64,000 bases of DNA from UBA6183 sp943372215 (lineage in GTDB: Bacteria; Bacteroidota; Bacteroidia; UKL13-3). A program made the translations under genes and the position numbers. The notes beneath the pieces are model-generated. The model ran no database searches. It was not told the DNA's origin and saw only the letters and a program-made list of their open reading frames with translations. The DNA is taken from assembly GCA_943372215.1 (NCBI GenBank), contig CALRXU020000015.1, forward strand, positions 1 through 64,000. Direction: 5' to 3'. This document shows positions 1 to 8,282 of this stretch, piece by piece (the stretch's first letter is position 1; each line of letters starts with the position of its first letter).

Positions 1-54
1 GATGTAAAGCTAGTAATAGCAAAGTCGAGCAGTACTAATTACTCGTAGACTTAA
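1..54 (+). rRNA. 23S ribosomal RNA, 3' end (partial)
   Basis: The first bases carry the 3'-terminal 23S signature, with GTACTAAT followed by a short spacer and GACTTAAC, which lines up with the end of bacterial 23S genes (E. coli has GGTACTAATGAACCG...GGCTTAACC). The rest of the gene lies outside the window. A 5S gene follows about 100 bases downstream, so this is the tail of an rRNA operon. The exact 3' end is estimated. Confidence 0.8.
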
Positions 55-155
55 CAATTTTATTTAAATAAACTTTAAAACCTTTTCTATTGTGTGTTTT
101 CTTTCTATATATATGTCAATACTGATATAACAATCAATAAAGAACTTAAGATCTT

Positions 156-267
<112 letters not shown>

Positions 268-279
268 CTTTTAAAAAAA

Positions 280-309
280 ACTCAACACATTGTGTTGGGT
301 TTTTTTTTG
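280..309 (+). terminator. Rho-independent terminator of the rRNA operon
   Basis: A stem of ACTCAACACA pairing with TGTGTTGGGT is followed by a run of eight or more T. It ends the rRNA operon just downstream of 5S. The next gene, lipB, points the other way and stops at 347. Confidence 0.85.
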
Positions 310-346
310 TCTGTTTATGTAAGTTAAACTTTGGAGAGGGTAGTTT

Positions 347-1048
347 TTAGGTAAGCTTGAATTGGAAAACCTTTTCTAGGTTTAGTTTTAGTTTAGATTT
401 AACATCATCCATGAGAATAGGATGTCCAAGTTCTTTTTGTAATGAGGTTACTTGTTTATCATCTATACCGCATGGCACGATATAGTTAAAATAATCGAGG
501 TTGGTATTTACGTTAAACGCAAACCCATGCATGGTTACCCACCTGCTACAACGTACCCCCATGGCACATATTTTACGTGCTTTTTCAGGATGGTTAGTAT
601 CTAGCCAAACTCCAGTATAGCCATCATAACGTTCTCCCTTTAAGCCATACTCTGTTAGGGTTAATATAATTGCTTCTTCAAGTAGGCGAAGGTATTTGTG
701 AATGTCAGTAAAAAATTGTTCTAAATCTAAGATTGGATAGCCAACTAGTTGGCCTGGTCCATGGTAGGTAATGTCACCACCACGGTTAATAGGTACGTAG
801 GTTGCGTCTAATTTTACGAGTTCTTTTTCAGATACCAATAGGTTTGATGCTTTACCACTCTTTCCAAGGGTAAAAACATGGGGATGCTCGCAAAAAATTA
901 GATGGTGTTCAGGAGTAATAATTGATTCGGGGTTTGTCCTGTTGTGAAATTTTAACTGAACCTTTTGGTTAAATATGCCTTCTTGTTGATCCCAAGCTTG
1001 TTGGTAAGGTATCAGACCCCAATCAATAAATGAAACCTTGTTTGTCAA
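347..1048 (-). CDS. lipB: Octanoyl-[acyl-carrier-protein]:protein N-octanoyltransferase LipB
   Basis: Cytosolic enzyme that moves octanoyl groups from ACP to lipoyl domains, the first step of lipoate synthesis. The 233-residue protein has the LipB signature RGGDITYHGPGQLVGYP (about residues 89-105), the lysine segment KICAMGVRCSRWVTMHGFAFN, and the catalytic cysteine in VPCGIDD. The reading frame opens with TTG at 1048. There is no ATG upstream of the conserved core, since the next Met lies inside it, so TTG must be the start. Only 6 bases separate it from the stop of the upstream TerC gene, which suggests co-transcription. A LipA gene is not visible here. Confidence 0.96.
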   Translation of the reverse strand: MTNKVSFIDWGLIPYQQAWDQQEGIFNQKVQLKFHNRTNPESIITPEHHLIFCEHPHVFTLGKSGKASNLLVSEKELVKLDATYVPINRGGDITYHGPGQLVGYPILDLEQFFTDIHKYLRLLEEAIILTLTEYGLKGERYDGYTGVWLDTNHPEKARKICAMGVRCSRWVTMHGFAFNVNTNLDYFNYIVPCGIDDKQVTSLQKELGHPILMDDVKSKLKLNLEKVFQFKLT

Positions 1049-1054
1049 ATGTAT

Positions 1055-1810
1055 TTATTTATAAATGTCTTTAAGCTCAACGGGTTTTGACGATTTACTC
1101 TTTTTGCGCATGCGCATGTTTAATAACTCAACACTAATAGAAAATGCCATTGCAAAATATACATAACCTTTTGGTACATGTTGCCCAAAGCCTTCAGCAA
1201 CGAGCAATAAACCAATAGTTAGCAAAAAGGCAAGGGCCAACAATTTGATGCTTGGGTGTAAATCAATGAATTTACTAATGCTACCTGAGAAGAATAACAT
1301 AATAATCATAGATATGATAACGGCCGCAATCATAATTGGCAAGTCTTGGGCTAAACCTACTGCTGTGATGATAGAGTCAAAAGAGAAAACAATATCAATT
1401 AGTATTACTTGCATTACTACATTCCAAAAGGTAGGGTTCACTTTTTTACTGTGTTCTTCAGCATCGGCTTCTAGTAGTTCATAAATTTCAATGGTGCTTT
1501 TATACAATAAAAATAGACCACCTGCCAGCAGGATAATATCTCTCCAGCTAAATGATTTACCAAATATGGTGATGATTGGATCAACCATCTCATTGACAAT
1601 ATAACTAATAAAGGAAAGTAATATGATACGGATAAACAATGCTAGGAATAAACCAATCCTTCGGGCATTGGCCTGTTTTTCTTTTTGGAGTTTTGAAGTA
1701 ACTAGTGAAATGAAGATAACATTATCAATTCCTAATACAACTTCCATAACGGATAATGTAATCAACGATATCCACGCTTCTGGTTTGCTAAAGAGAGTTA
1801 TTAAATCCAT
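1055..1810 (-). CDS. TerC family integral membrane protein
   Basis: A 251-residue protein with about seven hydrophobic segments. It has the two acidic intramembrane motifs typical of TerC/YceF-like proteins: EVVLGIDNVIF near the N terminus and DIVFSFDSIITAVG in the middle. TerC proteins are linked to manganese export and tellurite resistance and to loading metal into exported enzymes; the substrate here is unknown. The start is the ATG at 1810. An in-frame TTG 12 bases upstream overlaps the likely promoter element and is less likely. It leads into lipB with a 6-base gap. Confidence 0.9.
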   Translation of the reverse strand: MDLITLFSKPEAWISLITLSVMEVVLGIDNVIFISLVTSKLQKEKQANARRIGLFLALFIRIILLSFISYIVNEMVDPIITIFGKSFSWRDIILLAGGLFLLYKSTIEIYELLEADAEEHSKKVNPTFWNVVMQVILIDIVFSFDSIITAVGLAQDLPIMIAAVIISMIIMLFFSGSISKFIDLHPSIKLLALAFLLTIGLLLVAEGFGQHVPKGYVYFAMAFSISVELLNMRMRKKSKSSKPVELKDIYK

Positions 1811-1819
1811 ATTTTGGTG

Positions 1820-1827
1820 CAAAGATA
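1820..1827 (-). promoter_or_regulatory. Candidate -7 element for the terC-lipB operon
   Basis: Read on the minus strand this is TATCTTTG followed by CACC, the Bacteroidetes -7 consensus TAnnTTTG and the same twelve bases as at the tRNA-Lys promoter. No TTG box lies 19 bases upstream. Only 9 bases lie between the element and the ATG at 1810, so a transcript would be nearly leaderless. Confidence 0.45.
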
Positions 1828-1912
1828 TTCTTTTTTATAAGTTGTTTGATATGGATGTAATTGTTGCTTGAAATGAGCAAATTTAATCGGATAATTGCAA
1901 CAAATTACAGCG

Positions 1913-2224
1913 ATGAAATACGAACACCATATATTTATTTGTGCAAACCAGAAAGCTCCAGGAAAGGCTTGTTGTGGAGAGGGACAAGGGCTAGAGCTTG
2001 TAACCAAATTCAGGGAGGTTTTACGCGAAAAGGGCTTACAAGGTAAAGTAAGGGCTCAACGGGCTGGCTGCTTAGATGCATGTAGTAAAGGACCTGCATT
2101 GGTTATTTATCCTAAGGGGACATATTATGGTCATGTTTCAATAAATGACGTTGAACGTATTGTTGAAGAGCACATTAATCAACACCGAGTGGTTGATGAC
2201 TTGCGATTGACCTTTGAAGATTAA
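1913..2224 (+). CDS. Thioredoxin-like [2Fe-2S] ferredoxin
   Basis: A 103-residue cytosolic protein like the thioredoxin-fold [2Fe-2S] ferredoxins, related to the NuoE/HoxE C-terminal fold. It opens with HHIFICANQKAPGKACC and continues with RAGCLDACSKGPALVIYP, giving the expected cluster cysteines: one early pair region and a CxxxC. The ATG at 1913 puts the first cysteine close to the N terminus, as in the family; the upstream in-frame TTG is not needed. It is a single gene between divergent terC and a convergent TonB receptor, whose stop overlaps by 4 bases. The electron partner cannot be told from context. Confidence 0.88.
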   Translation: MKYEHHIFICANQKAPGKACCGEGQGLELVTKFREVLREKGLQGKVRAQRAGCLDACSKGPALVIYPKGTYYGHVSINDVERIVEEHINQHRVVDDLRLTFED

Positions 2225-4551
2225 ATTTTGTAGCCAAGCTGCAATACGGTTAACCTTGTTGGACGTAAGTCTGCTGGCCTTGTCATTATTTCGTTATTAA
2301 ATAAATTGGTTATACTTAAAGTAAGGGTGAATTTATTTAGGGTATATCCAACACGTATATCAGTTACAAAATCACCGTTTTTATTTAAGGCTCTTCCTCT
2401 GTCTATACCAGGTGTTGCTGCGCTTATTGGTGGGGTTATAAATACCAAATCAATGTTATGCATGTAGCTATTGTAACGCAAGCTTATACCACACATTAAT
2501 TTGTTTTTAAAAGTAGCTTGTAAATCTATTTTAGCCAGGTGTTGATAGCGGTATTTTAAGAGGTTGCCAGTTGTATCGCTGCTAGTAAAGTTATAGGTGT
2601 ATGGTCTTTTTCGTTGCGATGAATCATTTGCAAACACGTATTCTGGGGTTAATATTTTAGGTATGGAATAAGTATAACCACAAAGTAGCAATATTTCAGT
2701 GTTTTTACGCTTGTAATTTATGGTGCTACTTAAATCAAGCCCTGCTATATAAGCTCTGCCGATATTGAAACTGGTGAAACCAATATTTCTGAGGTCGAAA
2801 CCAATTGGAGCAGGTGTGGTAAAGGTGCGATTGCGCCATTGGCCGAAGTTGTATTCCACCATATTGTTATATTCTGTATAGAATGCTGCCACATCTAACA
2901 ATCCTGCAAAGGAGCCAAAACTGAACCCTTGTTTTGCGCCAATTTCAGTGCTAAAACCTTTTTCTGGTTTTAAGTTTGGATTGGGGAAAATATTCACCAA
3001 TCCAACGGACGTTTCGATATAACGTTCTGCAATGGTTGGGTAACGGTAACCTTGTCCAAAACTTGCTCTTAAGAAAGTGGCTTTATGTATTTTGTAGTTT
3101 AGTCCAAATCTTCCAATTAATTGGGCATCTTTTTGTTTGTTGGTATTAAAAAATTCATACCTTAAACCTACGTTTAGGGTAAGTCTTTTTACATTAATGT
3201 CTAGTTGTGAGAAGGCTGCTTTGTTATCAGCGGTAATTTTACTTCCTCCAAATAATGGGCTATTGCTTATAGTATGGTTATGACTTACACCTAAAGCTAA
3301 GGTGTTTTGATTTGAGCCTAAGAAATAATGAGCAACAACTTCATTGTAGGCATTTAAACTGCTATTGTCCTGATTAACTCCGTTTGTACTTTCGTCAATG
3401 TTATTGTCTACCCCATAAAAGCGGCCACGGTATCTTATTTTGTATGCTGTTTTCTGCCAATCTGCATGAGGGTCAATGCTAAATATAAATGCATTGGTTT
3501 GGGTTTGTGCGCTATCAAGTGATGTATACCCGTAACTAAAGTTCTCCCATAATAAAAAACTGGCACTTTGTTGTTTCATTGCTGTTACATTTAATCCAGC
3601 CTGCAAACTATTTAAGGACTTAAATCTGTAATTGGTTTTGGTGTAAACCCTAATTCTTTTATCATATTCACCAAGTCGGTATCCATTGTCATTTAAGGCA
3701 TTAAACCCGGCAGTAATATCTAAACGGTTGAATCGTTTGCTGTAAAATCCATTTGTGCCCGAGTACCACTGGGTTCCTTTCCACCACTGGGCACTATCTC
3801 GTTTGGGTTTGGCATAAAATCCTGTAAAGGTGTTTATGGAAAACTTGGCTTTATTTGTTGGCGAGGCCGTGCGAATATTAATCACGCCATTTAATGCACT
3901 TGACCCAAACATCACGGAACTGGCCCCTTTTACCACTTCAATGCTTCCAATATTTTCAGTGGGCAAAAATTTCCATTGCACTTGGCCGGCATCCCCTGTG
4001 AGCATTGGAACATCATCAACCAACAATAACACCCTAGAGCCTGCTCCATAAGTCCAACCACTTCCACTGCGGATATTCACCTGCCCATCAACTATGTTTA
4101 CTGAGGGTAATTGGTTCATCACATTTTCGAGGTTAGCTGTAATTTTGTTTTCAATTAAGTAGGGCTTAATTACATCAATAGAAACGGTTTGTTGTTTTAC
4201 TGTTGACGCATTTCTATTGCCGGTGACTACCGCCTCATTAAGTTGTGATTTATCTTTTACCAAGTAAACATTCATTTCTTGGGATAAGGATGAAAGGGGG
4301 ATTTTCTGCGTTACGTAACCTATGTAGGAAAATTCCAGAAAAGTACTGTCGTGCTGTAAAATCGTAATTGTAAATCGGCCCGAAGGATCTGTTGTTGTTC
4401 CGCCATTTCTGTATTTAACTGAAACTCCAGCCAGCAATTCCTTGGTTTGCTCATCTTTTAGTGTGCCAGTAATAATGCTTTGGGCAAGTAAATGGTTAGA
4501 AATTATTGCAGTTAATAAACAAAAAAATATAGTATGTTTGAAATAGGTCAC
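2221..4551 (-). CDS. TonB-dependent outer-membrane receptor with carboxypeptidase-like regulatory domain
   Basis: A 776-residue outer-membrane receptor. It has a signal peptide (about 1-23, ending LLAQ), a CarboxypepD_reg-like beta-sandwich (about 25-105: ITGTLKDEQTKELLAGVSV, DPSGRFTI), a plug domain (about 115-230, with GSGWTYGAGSRVLLLVDDVPM and VEVVKGASSVMFGSSALNGVINIRT) and a 22-strand-type barrel ending in a hydrophobic residue pattern (LTVLQLGYKI). The substrate is unknown; vitamin B12, siderophore and metal receptors share this layout, and no SusD partner is adjacent. The start is GTG at 4551; no other Met precedes the signal peptide. It is divergent from the next gene with only 11 bases between start codons. 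Confidence 0.9.
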   Translation of the reverse strand: MTYFKHTIFFCLLTAIISNHLLAQSIITGTLKDEQTKELLAGVSVKYRNGGTTTDPSGRFTITILQHDSTFLEFSYIGYVTQKIPLSSLSQEMNVYLVKDKSQLNEAVVTGNRNASTVKQQTVSIDVIKPYLIENKITANLENVMNQLPSVNIVDGQVNIRSGSGWTYGAGSRVLLLVDDVPMLTGDAGQVQWKFLPTENIGSIEVVKGASSVMFGSSALNGVINIRTASPTNKAKFSINTFTGFYAKPKRDSAQWWKGTQWYSGTNGFYSKRFNRLDITAGFNALNDNGYRLGEYDKRIRVYTKTNYRFKSLNSLQAGLNVTAMKQQSASFLLWENFSYGYTSLDSAQTQTNAFIFSIDPHADWQKTAYKIRYRGRFYGVDNNIDESTNGVNQDNSSLNAYNEVVAHYFLGSNQNTLALGVSHNHTISNSPLFGGSKITADNKAAFSQLDINVKRLTLNVGLRYEFFNTNKQKDAQLIGRFGLNYKIHKATFLRASFGQGYRYPTIAERYIETSVGLVNIFPNPNLKPEKGFSTEIGAKQGFSFGSFAGLLDVAAFYTEYNNMVEYNFGQWRNRTFTTPAPIGFDLRNIGFTSFNIGRAYIAGLDLSSTINYKRKNTEILLLCGYTYSIPKILTPEYVFANDSSQRKRPYTYNFTSSDTTGNLLKYRYQHLAKIDLQATFKNKLMCGISLRYNSYMHNIDLVFITPPISAATPGIDRGRALNKNGDFVTDIRVGYTLNKFTLTLSITNLFNNEIMTRPADLRPTRLTVLQLGYKI
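4533..4540 (+). promoter_or_regulatory. Candidate -7 element for the gene at 4563
   Basis: TATGTTTG fits TAnnTTTG and lies 22 bases before the ATG at 4563, inside the first codons of the divergent TonB receptor gene. There is no TTTG box at the 19-base spacing, so the call is weak. Confidence 0.3.
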
Positions 4552-4562
4552 GTTAATATTTT

Positions 4563-5288
4563 ATGAAAAACACTACTAAAATATCACTTTTACTGATAAG
4601 TTTATTATTTGCTCATTTTGGATTTACTCAATGCACACCAAATACCCAAATGCCTAAGGGGGCAATTTTACCAGAAAGTTTAAAAGTAGGAAATAAAAAT
4701 ATCGCTTATTCCGATGTTATTTATTACCGCGCTCCTTTAGACACGACAGCGGTTACTCAATTTGGGACTTTTCCTGTGCGTATTGACAGTATGGAAATTA
4801 TAAAGATTGAAGGATTGCCTGCGGGTTTCATTTATCAGTGTAATACCGGAAATTGCAGATTTAATGGCGGGGAATCAGGTTGTTTAACCTTAACCGGTAC
4901 TTTAAATACTACTGGCAGTTTTCCAATAAAAGTGTACATAAAAACTTACGCAACTGTAAAAACTACTTTTGCTGATTTGCCACAAACGCAGGAAGATATT
5001 AATGAGAAATATGTTTTATTGATTAACCCTCCAGTTGGTATTTCTGATATTGACTTAAATAGTTTGGTTACTATTTTTCCTAATCCTGCGAAGGATGTGC
5101 TGTATGTGAAAAATAAATTGGGTAAAAACATTGAGTTTAGTTTAACTGATGTTACAGGAAGGCTTTTATATGCCGCAAGTTTTGAAGAACAGCACACCAT
5201 AACGACAAGTGAACTTGGAACGGGAATATATTTTGTTAAACTAAGCAGTGGGGGAGAGACCATCACACGAAAAATTGTTATCGAATAA
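4563..5288 (+). CDS. Secreted protein with T9SS type A sorting domain, function unknown
   Basis: A 241-residue protein with a signal peptide (about 1-22, ending FGFTQ). Its central region holds four cysteines (CTP near 25; CNTGNCRFNGGESGC near 95-110). The last ~80 residues are a T9SS type A sorting domain (IFPNPAKDVLYV ... GRLLYAA ... LGTGIYFVKLSSGGETITRKIVIE). It is therefore exported across the outer membrane by T9SS and either anchored or released. I do not recognise the middle domain. It is divergent from the TonB receptor and only 1 base from the kinase gene downstream, so it may lead that operon. Confidence 0.85.
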   Translation: MKNTTKISLLLISLLFAHFGFTQCTPNTQMPKGAILPESLKVGNKNIAYSDVIYYRAPLDTTAVTQFGTFPVRIDSMEIIKIEGLPAGFIYQCNTGNCRFNGGESGCLTLTGTLNTTGSFPIKVYIKTYATVKTTFADLPQTQEDINEKYVLLINPPVGISDIDLNSLVTIFPNPAKDVLYVKNKLGKNIEFSLTDVTGRLLYAASFEEQHTITTSELGTGIYFVKLSSGGETITRKIVIE

Positions 5289-5289
5289 T

Positions 5290-5640
5290 ATGTTTAAACG
5301 GGAGCTAAAGAGTTTTGGTTATGCTTTTAACGGAATAAAAATAGCTTCCAAAACAGAGCGGCATTTAAGGTTTCATTATTTGGCAGCTATTGTTGCAATT
5401 ATACTTTCATGTGTGCTTAATATTAGCTTTGTAGAGTGGGCTTTGGTGATTTTATGCATTGGGTTTGTAATTGTAGCAGAATTATTTAATACAGCCATAG
5501 AACGTTTGGTAGATTTATCCGAGCCAGGTGTTACACCAGCTGCAGGAGTGATTAAAGACGTATCAGCTGGTGCGGTGCTTGTTGCCAGTTTAATGTCCTT
5601 ATTGGTTGGTGGATTGGTATTTATTCCTAAATGTATCTGA
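5290..5640 (+). CDS. Diacylglycerol/undecaprenol kinase family protein (DgkA-like)
   Basis: A 116-residue membrane protein with three hydrophobic helices. It has the DgkA signature: ELFNTAIERLVDL (about 63-75), followed by IKDVSAGAVLVAS (about 86-98). It phosphorylates a membrane lipid alcohol. In most bacteria outside the Proteobacteria that substrate is undecaprenol, which is inference here. The start is the ATG at 5290; the longer frame from 5248 would overlap the sorting domain of the preceding gene. It sits 1 base after that gene and 7 bases before yraN. Confidence 0.92.
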   Translation: MFKRELKSFGYAFNGIKIASKTERHLRFHYLAAIVAIILSCVLNISFVEWALVILCIGFVIVAELFNTAIERLVDLSEPGVTPAAGVIKDVSAGAVLVASLMSLLVGGLVFIPKCI

Positions 5641-5647
5641 TTTATAG

Positions 5648-6019
5648 ATGTCGTTGCATAACAATCAATTTGGAAAATTAGGTGAAGATATCGCCTATGA
5701 TTACTTGATTAACAAGGGTTATAAGGTTTTACAACGAAATTATAGGTTTTCAAAAACGGAGATTGATTTGGTATGTGAGATAGCCGAGGAGGTTGTGTTT
5801 GTAGAGGTAAAAACAAGAACAAGTGATCAAATGGCTTATCCGGAACAGGCAGTAGGTAAAGCCAAGCAAAAAAACATTAGATTTGCAGCCGAGTATTTTC
5901 TGGAAGAATATCAGATTAATAAACCGGCACGGTTTGATATTATTGCAGTGATAAAGAACGAAAAAAGATTTGAAATTGAGCATATTGAGGATGCGTTTTA
6001 TCCGTTTGATGTGATTTAA
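5648..6019 (+). CDS. YraN family protein (UPF0102)
   Basis: A 123-residue protein with the UPF0102 nuclease-like fold. Visible motifs are GKLGEDIAYDYLINKGYKVLQRNYR near the N terminus, EIDLVCE (about 38-44) and VFVEVKTR (about 50-57). The spacing of E, D and ExK matches the restriction-endonuclease-like core. No reaction is established for the family. It follows the dgkA-like gene by 7 bases. Confidence 0.93.
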   Translation: MSLHNNQFGKLGEDIAYDYLINKGYKVLQRNYRFSKTEIDLVCEIAEEVVFVEVKTRTSDQMAYPEQAVGKAKQKNIRFAAEYFLEEYQINKPARFDIIAVIKNEKRFEIEHIEDAFYPFDVI

Positions 6020-6102
6020 CATATGCTTAATCAAACAATAGGATAAAGGCGCGATATTTCATTGGTTAAATAACACCATGAAAGGAAATAAGGACAAGGT
6101 AT

Positions 6103-7596
6103 ATGAAGATTAAAACATTAGGAGAACTTATAAAAAGTGGATATCAGTCAAAAAGCGTTAAACAGGAAATGCGTGAAAATTTGATTGGTTTTTTGCAACA
6201 AGGGGTAAATCCATTTAAAGATATTAAAGGTTATGATGATACGGTATTGCCGCAATTACACACGGCTATTTTATCAAAACACAATATTATTTTATTGGGA
6301 TTAAGGGGGCAGGCCAAAACCCGCATTGCGCGCTTAATGACGAATTTACTGGATGAGTACATTCCTGTAGTTGAGGGTAGCGAGATTAATGATGACCCAT
6401 TGGCTCCAATTAGTAGGTATGCTGTTGAGTTAATTGAAGAAAAAGGCGATAAAACCCCCATTTCATGGCTACATCGTAGTGAGCGTTATACCGAGAAATT
6501 GGCAACGCCTGATGTTACGGTTGCTGATTTGATTGGTGATGTTGACCCGATTAAGGCGGCATCATTAAAGTTGACTTATGCTGATGAGCGTGTTATTCAC
6601 TATGGTTTAATTCCCCGCTCACACCGTTGTATTTTTGTAATTAATGAGTTGCCCGATTTGCAGGCTCGTATTCAGGTTTCGTTGTTTAATATTTTACAAG
6701 AAGGTGATTTGCAAATAAGGGGCTTTAAATTGCGCTTGCCATTGGATGTACAATTTGTATTTACAGCTAACCCGGAGGATTATACCAACAGGGGAAGTAT
6801 TGTAACTCCTTTAAAAGACAGGATTGATAGCCAAATTCTGACCCATTATCCTAAGCAAATTGAAACGTCATTGGAGATTACCAAACAAGAGGCTAATTTG
6901 GATGTTTCGCAAGCCAACAATATTATGGTGAATGAGACTTTACATACCCTTGTTGAAGAGGTAGCCATGGAAGCCCGTAAAAGTGAGTTGATTGACCAGA
7001 AAAGTGGGGTATCGGCACGATTAACCATTAGTGCATTGGAGAACCTGTATAGTTTTGCGGAAAGGCGCATGTTAATTAATAAAGAAGCAAAAACGTATGC
7101 AAGGGTGCATGATTTGTATGGCGCTGTACCTGCTATTACAGGTAAAGTAGAGTTGGTTTATGAAGGTGAATTGGAAGGTGCATCTAATGTGGCTTACAAT
7201 TTAATTGGTAAAGCTATTCGAAAATCTTTTGTTGGGATTTTCCCTAGTCCTGAAAGAGCAAAAAAATCAAAGCAGGCCAATCCCTTTGCTAAAATAGTAA
7301 ATTGGTTTAATGATGGCAATCAAGTGCATTTGGGCGGCCAAAGCACCGATAAAGATTATGAAAAAAGTTTGTTGGCAGTGGAAGGTTTAAAAGATTTTGT
7401 GGAACATCACTTGGGTAAATCATCAAAAGCAGAGCTATTGTTTTTAATGGAGTTTGTATTGCATGGATTGGCCGAGTTTAGTCAGATTAGCAAAACCAAC
7501 GACAGTAACGGCCCACTTTTTAAAGATATTATGAGTGGAATGTTTAATGCTGGAAAGGCTGACGATGCTGACTTTGGGGGGTATTATGAAGATTAA
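6103..7596 (+). CDS. MoxR/magnesium-chelatase-like AAA+ ATPase
   Basis: A 497-residue cytosolic ATPase. It has a Walker A variant GLRGQAKTR (about 66-74), a Walker B-like strand CIFVINELPDL with the catalytic Glu but Asn where Asp is usual (about 177-187), sensor 1 FVFTANPEDYTNRG (about 217-230), and a helical C-terminal half. Similar Bacteroidetes proteins are annotated as magnesium chelatase or sigma-54-interacting ATPase. Relatives normally act with a von Willebrand A partner encoded next door. None is present here; instead a 49-codon membrane-protein gene overlaps the 3' end. Chlorophyll or B12 genes are absent, so true chelatase activity is unlikely. Confidence 0.85.
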   Translation: MKIKTLGELIKSGYQSKSVKQEMRENLIGFLQQGVNPFKDIKGYDDTVLPQLHTAILSKHNIILLGLRGQAKTRIARLMTNLLDEYIPVVEGSEINDDPLAPISRYAVELIEEKGDKTPISWLHRSERYTEKLATPDVTVADLIGDVDPIKAASLKLTYADERVIHYGLIPRSHRCIFVINELPDLQARIQVSLFNILQEGDLQIRGFKLRLPLDVQFVFTANPEDYTNRGSIVTPLKDRIDSQILTHYPKQIETSLEITKQEANLDVSQANNIMVNETLHTLVEEVAMEARKSELIDQKSGVSARLTISALENLYSFAERRMLINKEAKTYARVHDLYGAVPAITGKVELVYEGELEGASNVAYNLIGKAIRKSFVGIFPSPERAKKSKQANPFAKIVNWFNDGNQVHLGGQSTDKDYEKSLLAVEGLKDFVEHHLGKSSKAELLFLMEFVLHGLAEFSQISKTNDSNGPLFKDIMSGMFNAGKADDADFGGYYED

Positions 7597-7735
7597 TAGG
7601 CGCTTAAAAGCACTTATATATTGGATGATTATGTTGGGGTATTTTTGGGGATTGTTTTACCTGTGGATGGATTATAAGATAAAGAGTGACGATGAAAAGA
7701 GGTTTCAACATAATCTTAAAATTGAACCCAAATAA
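7586..7735 (+). CDS. Small single-pass membrane protein
   Basis: A 49-residue protein starting at the ATG at 7586, which overlaps the last 11 bases of the ATPase gene. It has a basic N terminus (MKINRRLKAL), one hydrophobic helix (about 10-28, IYWMIMLGYFWGLFYLW), then a charged tail (DYKIKSDDEKRF). The overlap suggests translational coupling with the ATPase, which could recruit it to the membrane. I recognise no family. It ends 1 base before the convergent biotin carrier stop. Confidence 0.6.
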   Translation: MKINRRLKALIYWMIMLGYFWGLFYLWMDYKIKSDDEKRFQHNLKIEPK

Positions 7736-7736
7736 C

Positions 7737-8237
7737 TTACTCAAATTCTATCAGGGTTTGGCCTTTATCAACTGCGGCCTTTTCTATAGCTAAAATTTTC
7801 TTTACCACTCCGTCTCCAGCTGATTTGATTACATTTTCCATTTTCATGGCTTCTAATACCAGTAAGGCATCTCCTTTTTTTACTTCATCGCCAACCTTAG
7901 TTGTAATGCGCAATACCATTCCAGGCATTGGAGCTTTTATATGATTTACTTTGCCAGCAGCCATTTTATCTAACCCCAATTGCTGTAAAAGTTGATCATA
8001 TTTGTTTTTTACAGCAACCTGATATTTAACACCATTTACCAGTATCGTAAACAACTTACCTGTTTCGTCTATTGCACCCAGTTCTATGGTTAAGGATTGT
8101 GCGTCAATAATAGCGTGGTATTTATTAGGGGCAATTTTGATCCAGTTAGCATTTATAGGTTTACCATTTAAACTAATTGCACCATTTTGGTTGTCTATTT
8201 CAAATGTTTGGTTATCGTTTACTTTAGTGGTAAGCAT
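7737..8237 (-). CDS. Biotin/lipoyl-attachment carrier protein (acyl-CoA carboxylase BCCP-like)
   Basis: A 166-residue protein whose last ~75 residues form a biotinyl domain: PMPGMVLRI, then LLVLEAMKMENVIKS with the biotinylated Lys in AMKM, then VDKGQTLIEFE. The N-terminal half is a beta-rich region like the BT domain of propionyl- or methylcrotonyl-CoA carboxylase alpha chains. It would carry carboxybiotin between carboxylase and carboxyltransferase subunits. Neither partner is within the window, so the enzyme it serves is unknown. It is divergent from the aminopeptidase gene with 45 bases between starts. Confidence 0.88.
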   Translation of the reverse strand: MLTTKVNDNQTFEIDNQNGAISLNGKPINANWIKIAPNKYHAIIDAQSLTIELGAIDETGKLFTILVNGVKYQVAVKNKYDQLLQQLGLDKMAAGKVNHIKAPMPGMVLRITTKVGDEVKKGDALLVLEAMKMENVIKSAGDGVVKKILAIEKAAVDKGQTLIEFE

Positions 8238-8282
8238 TTAATTTTAATGTTTAAATATTTATTACTTAATTGTACTCCAATC

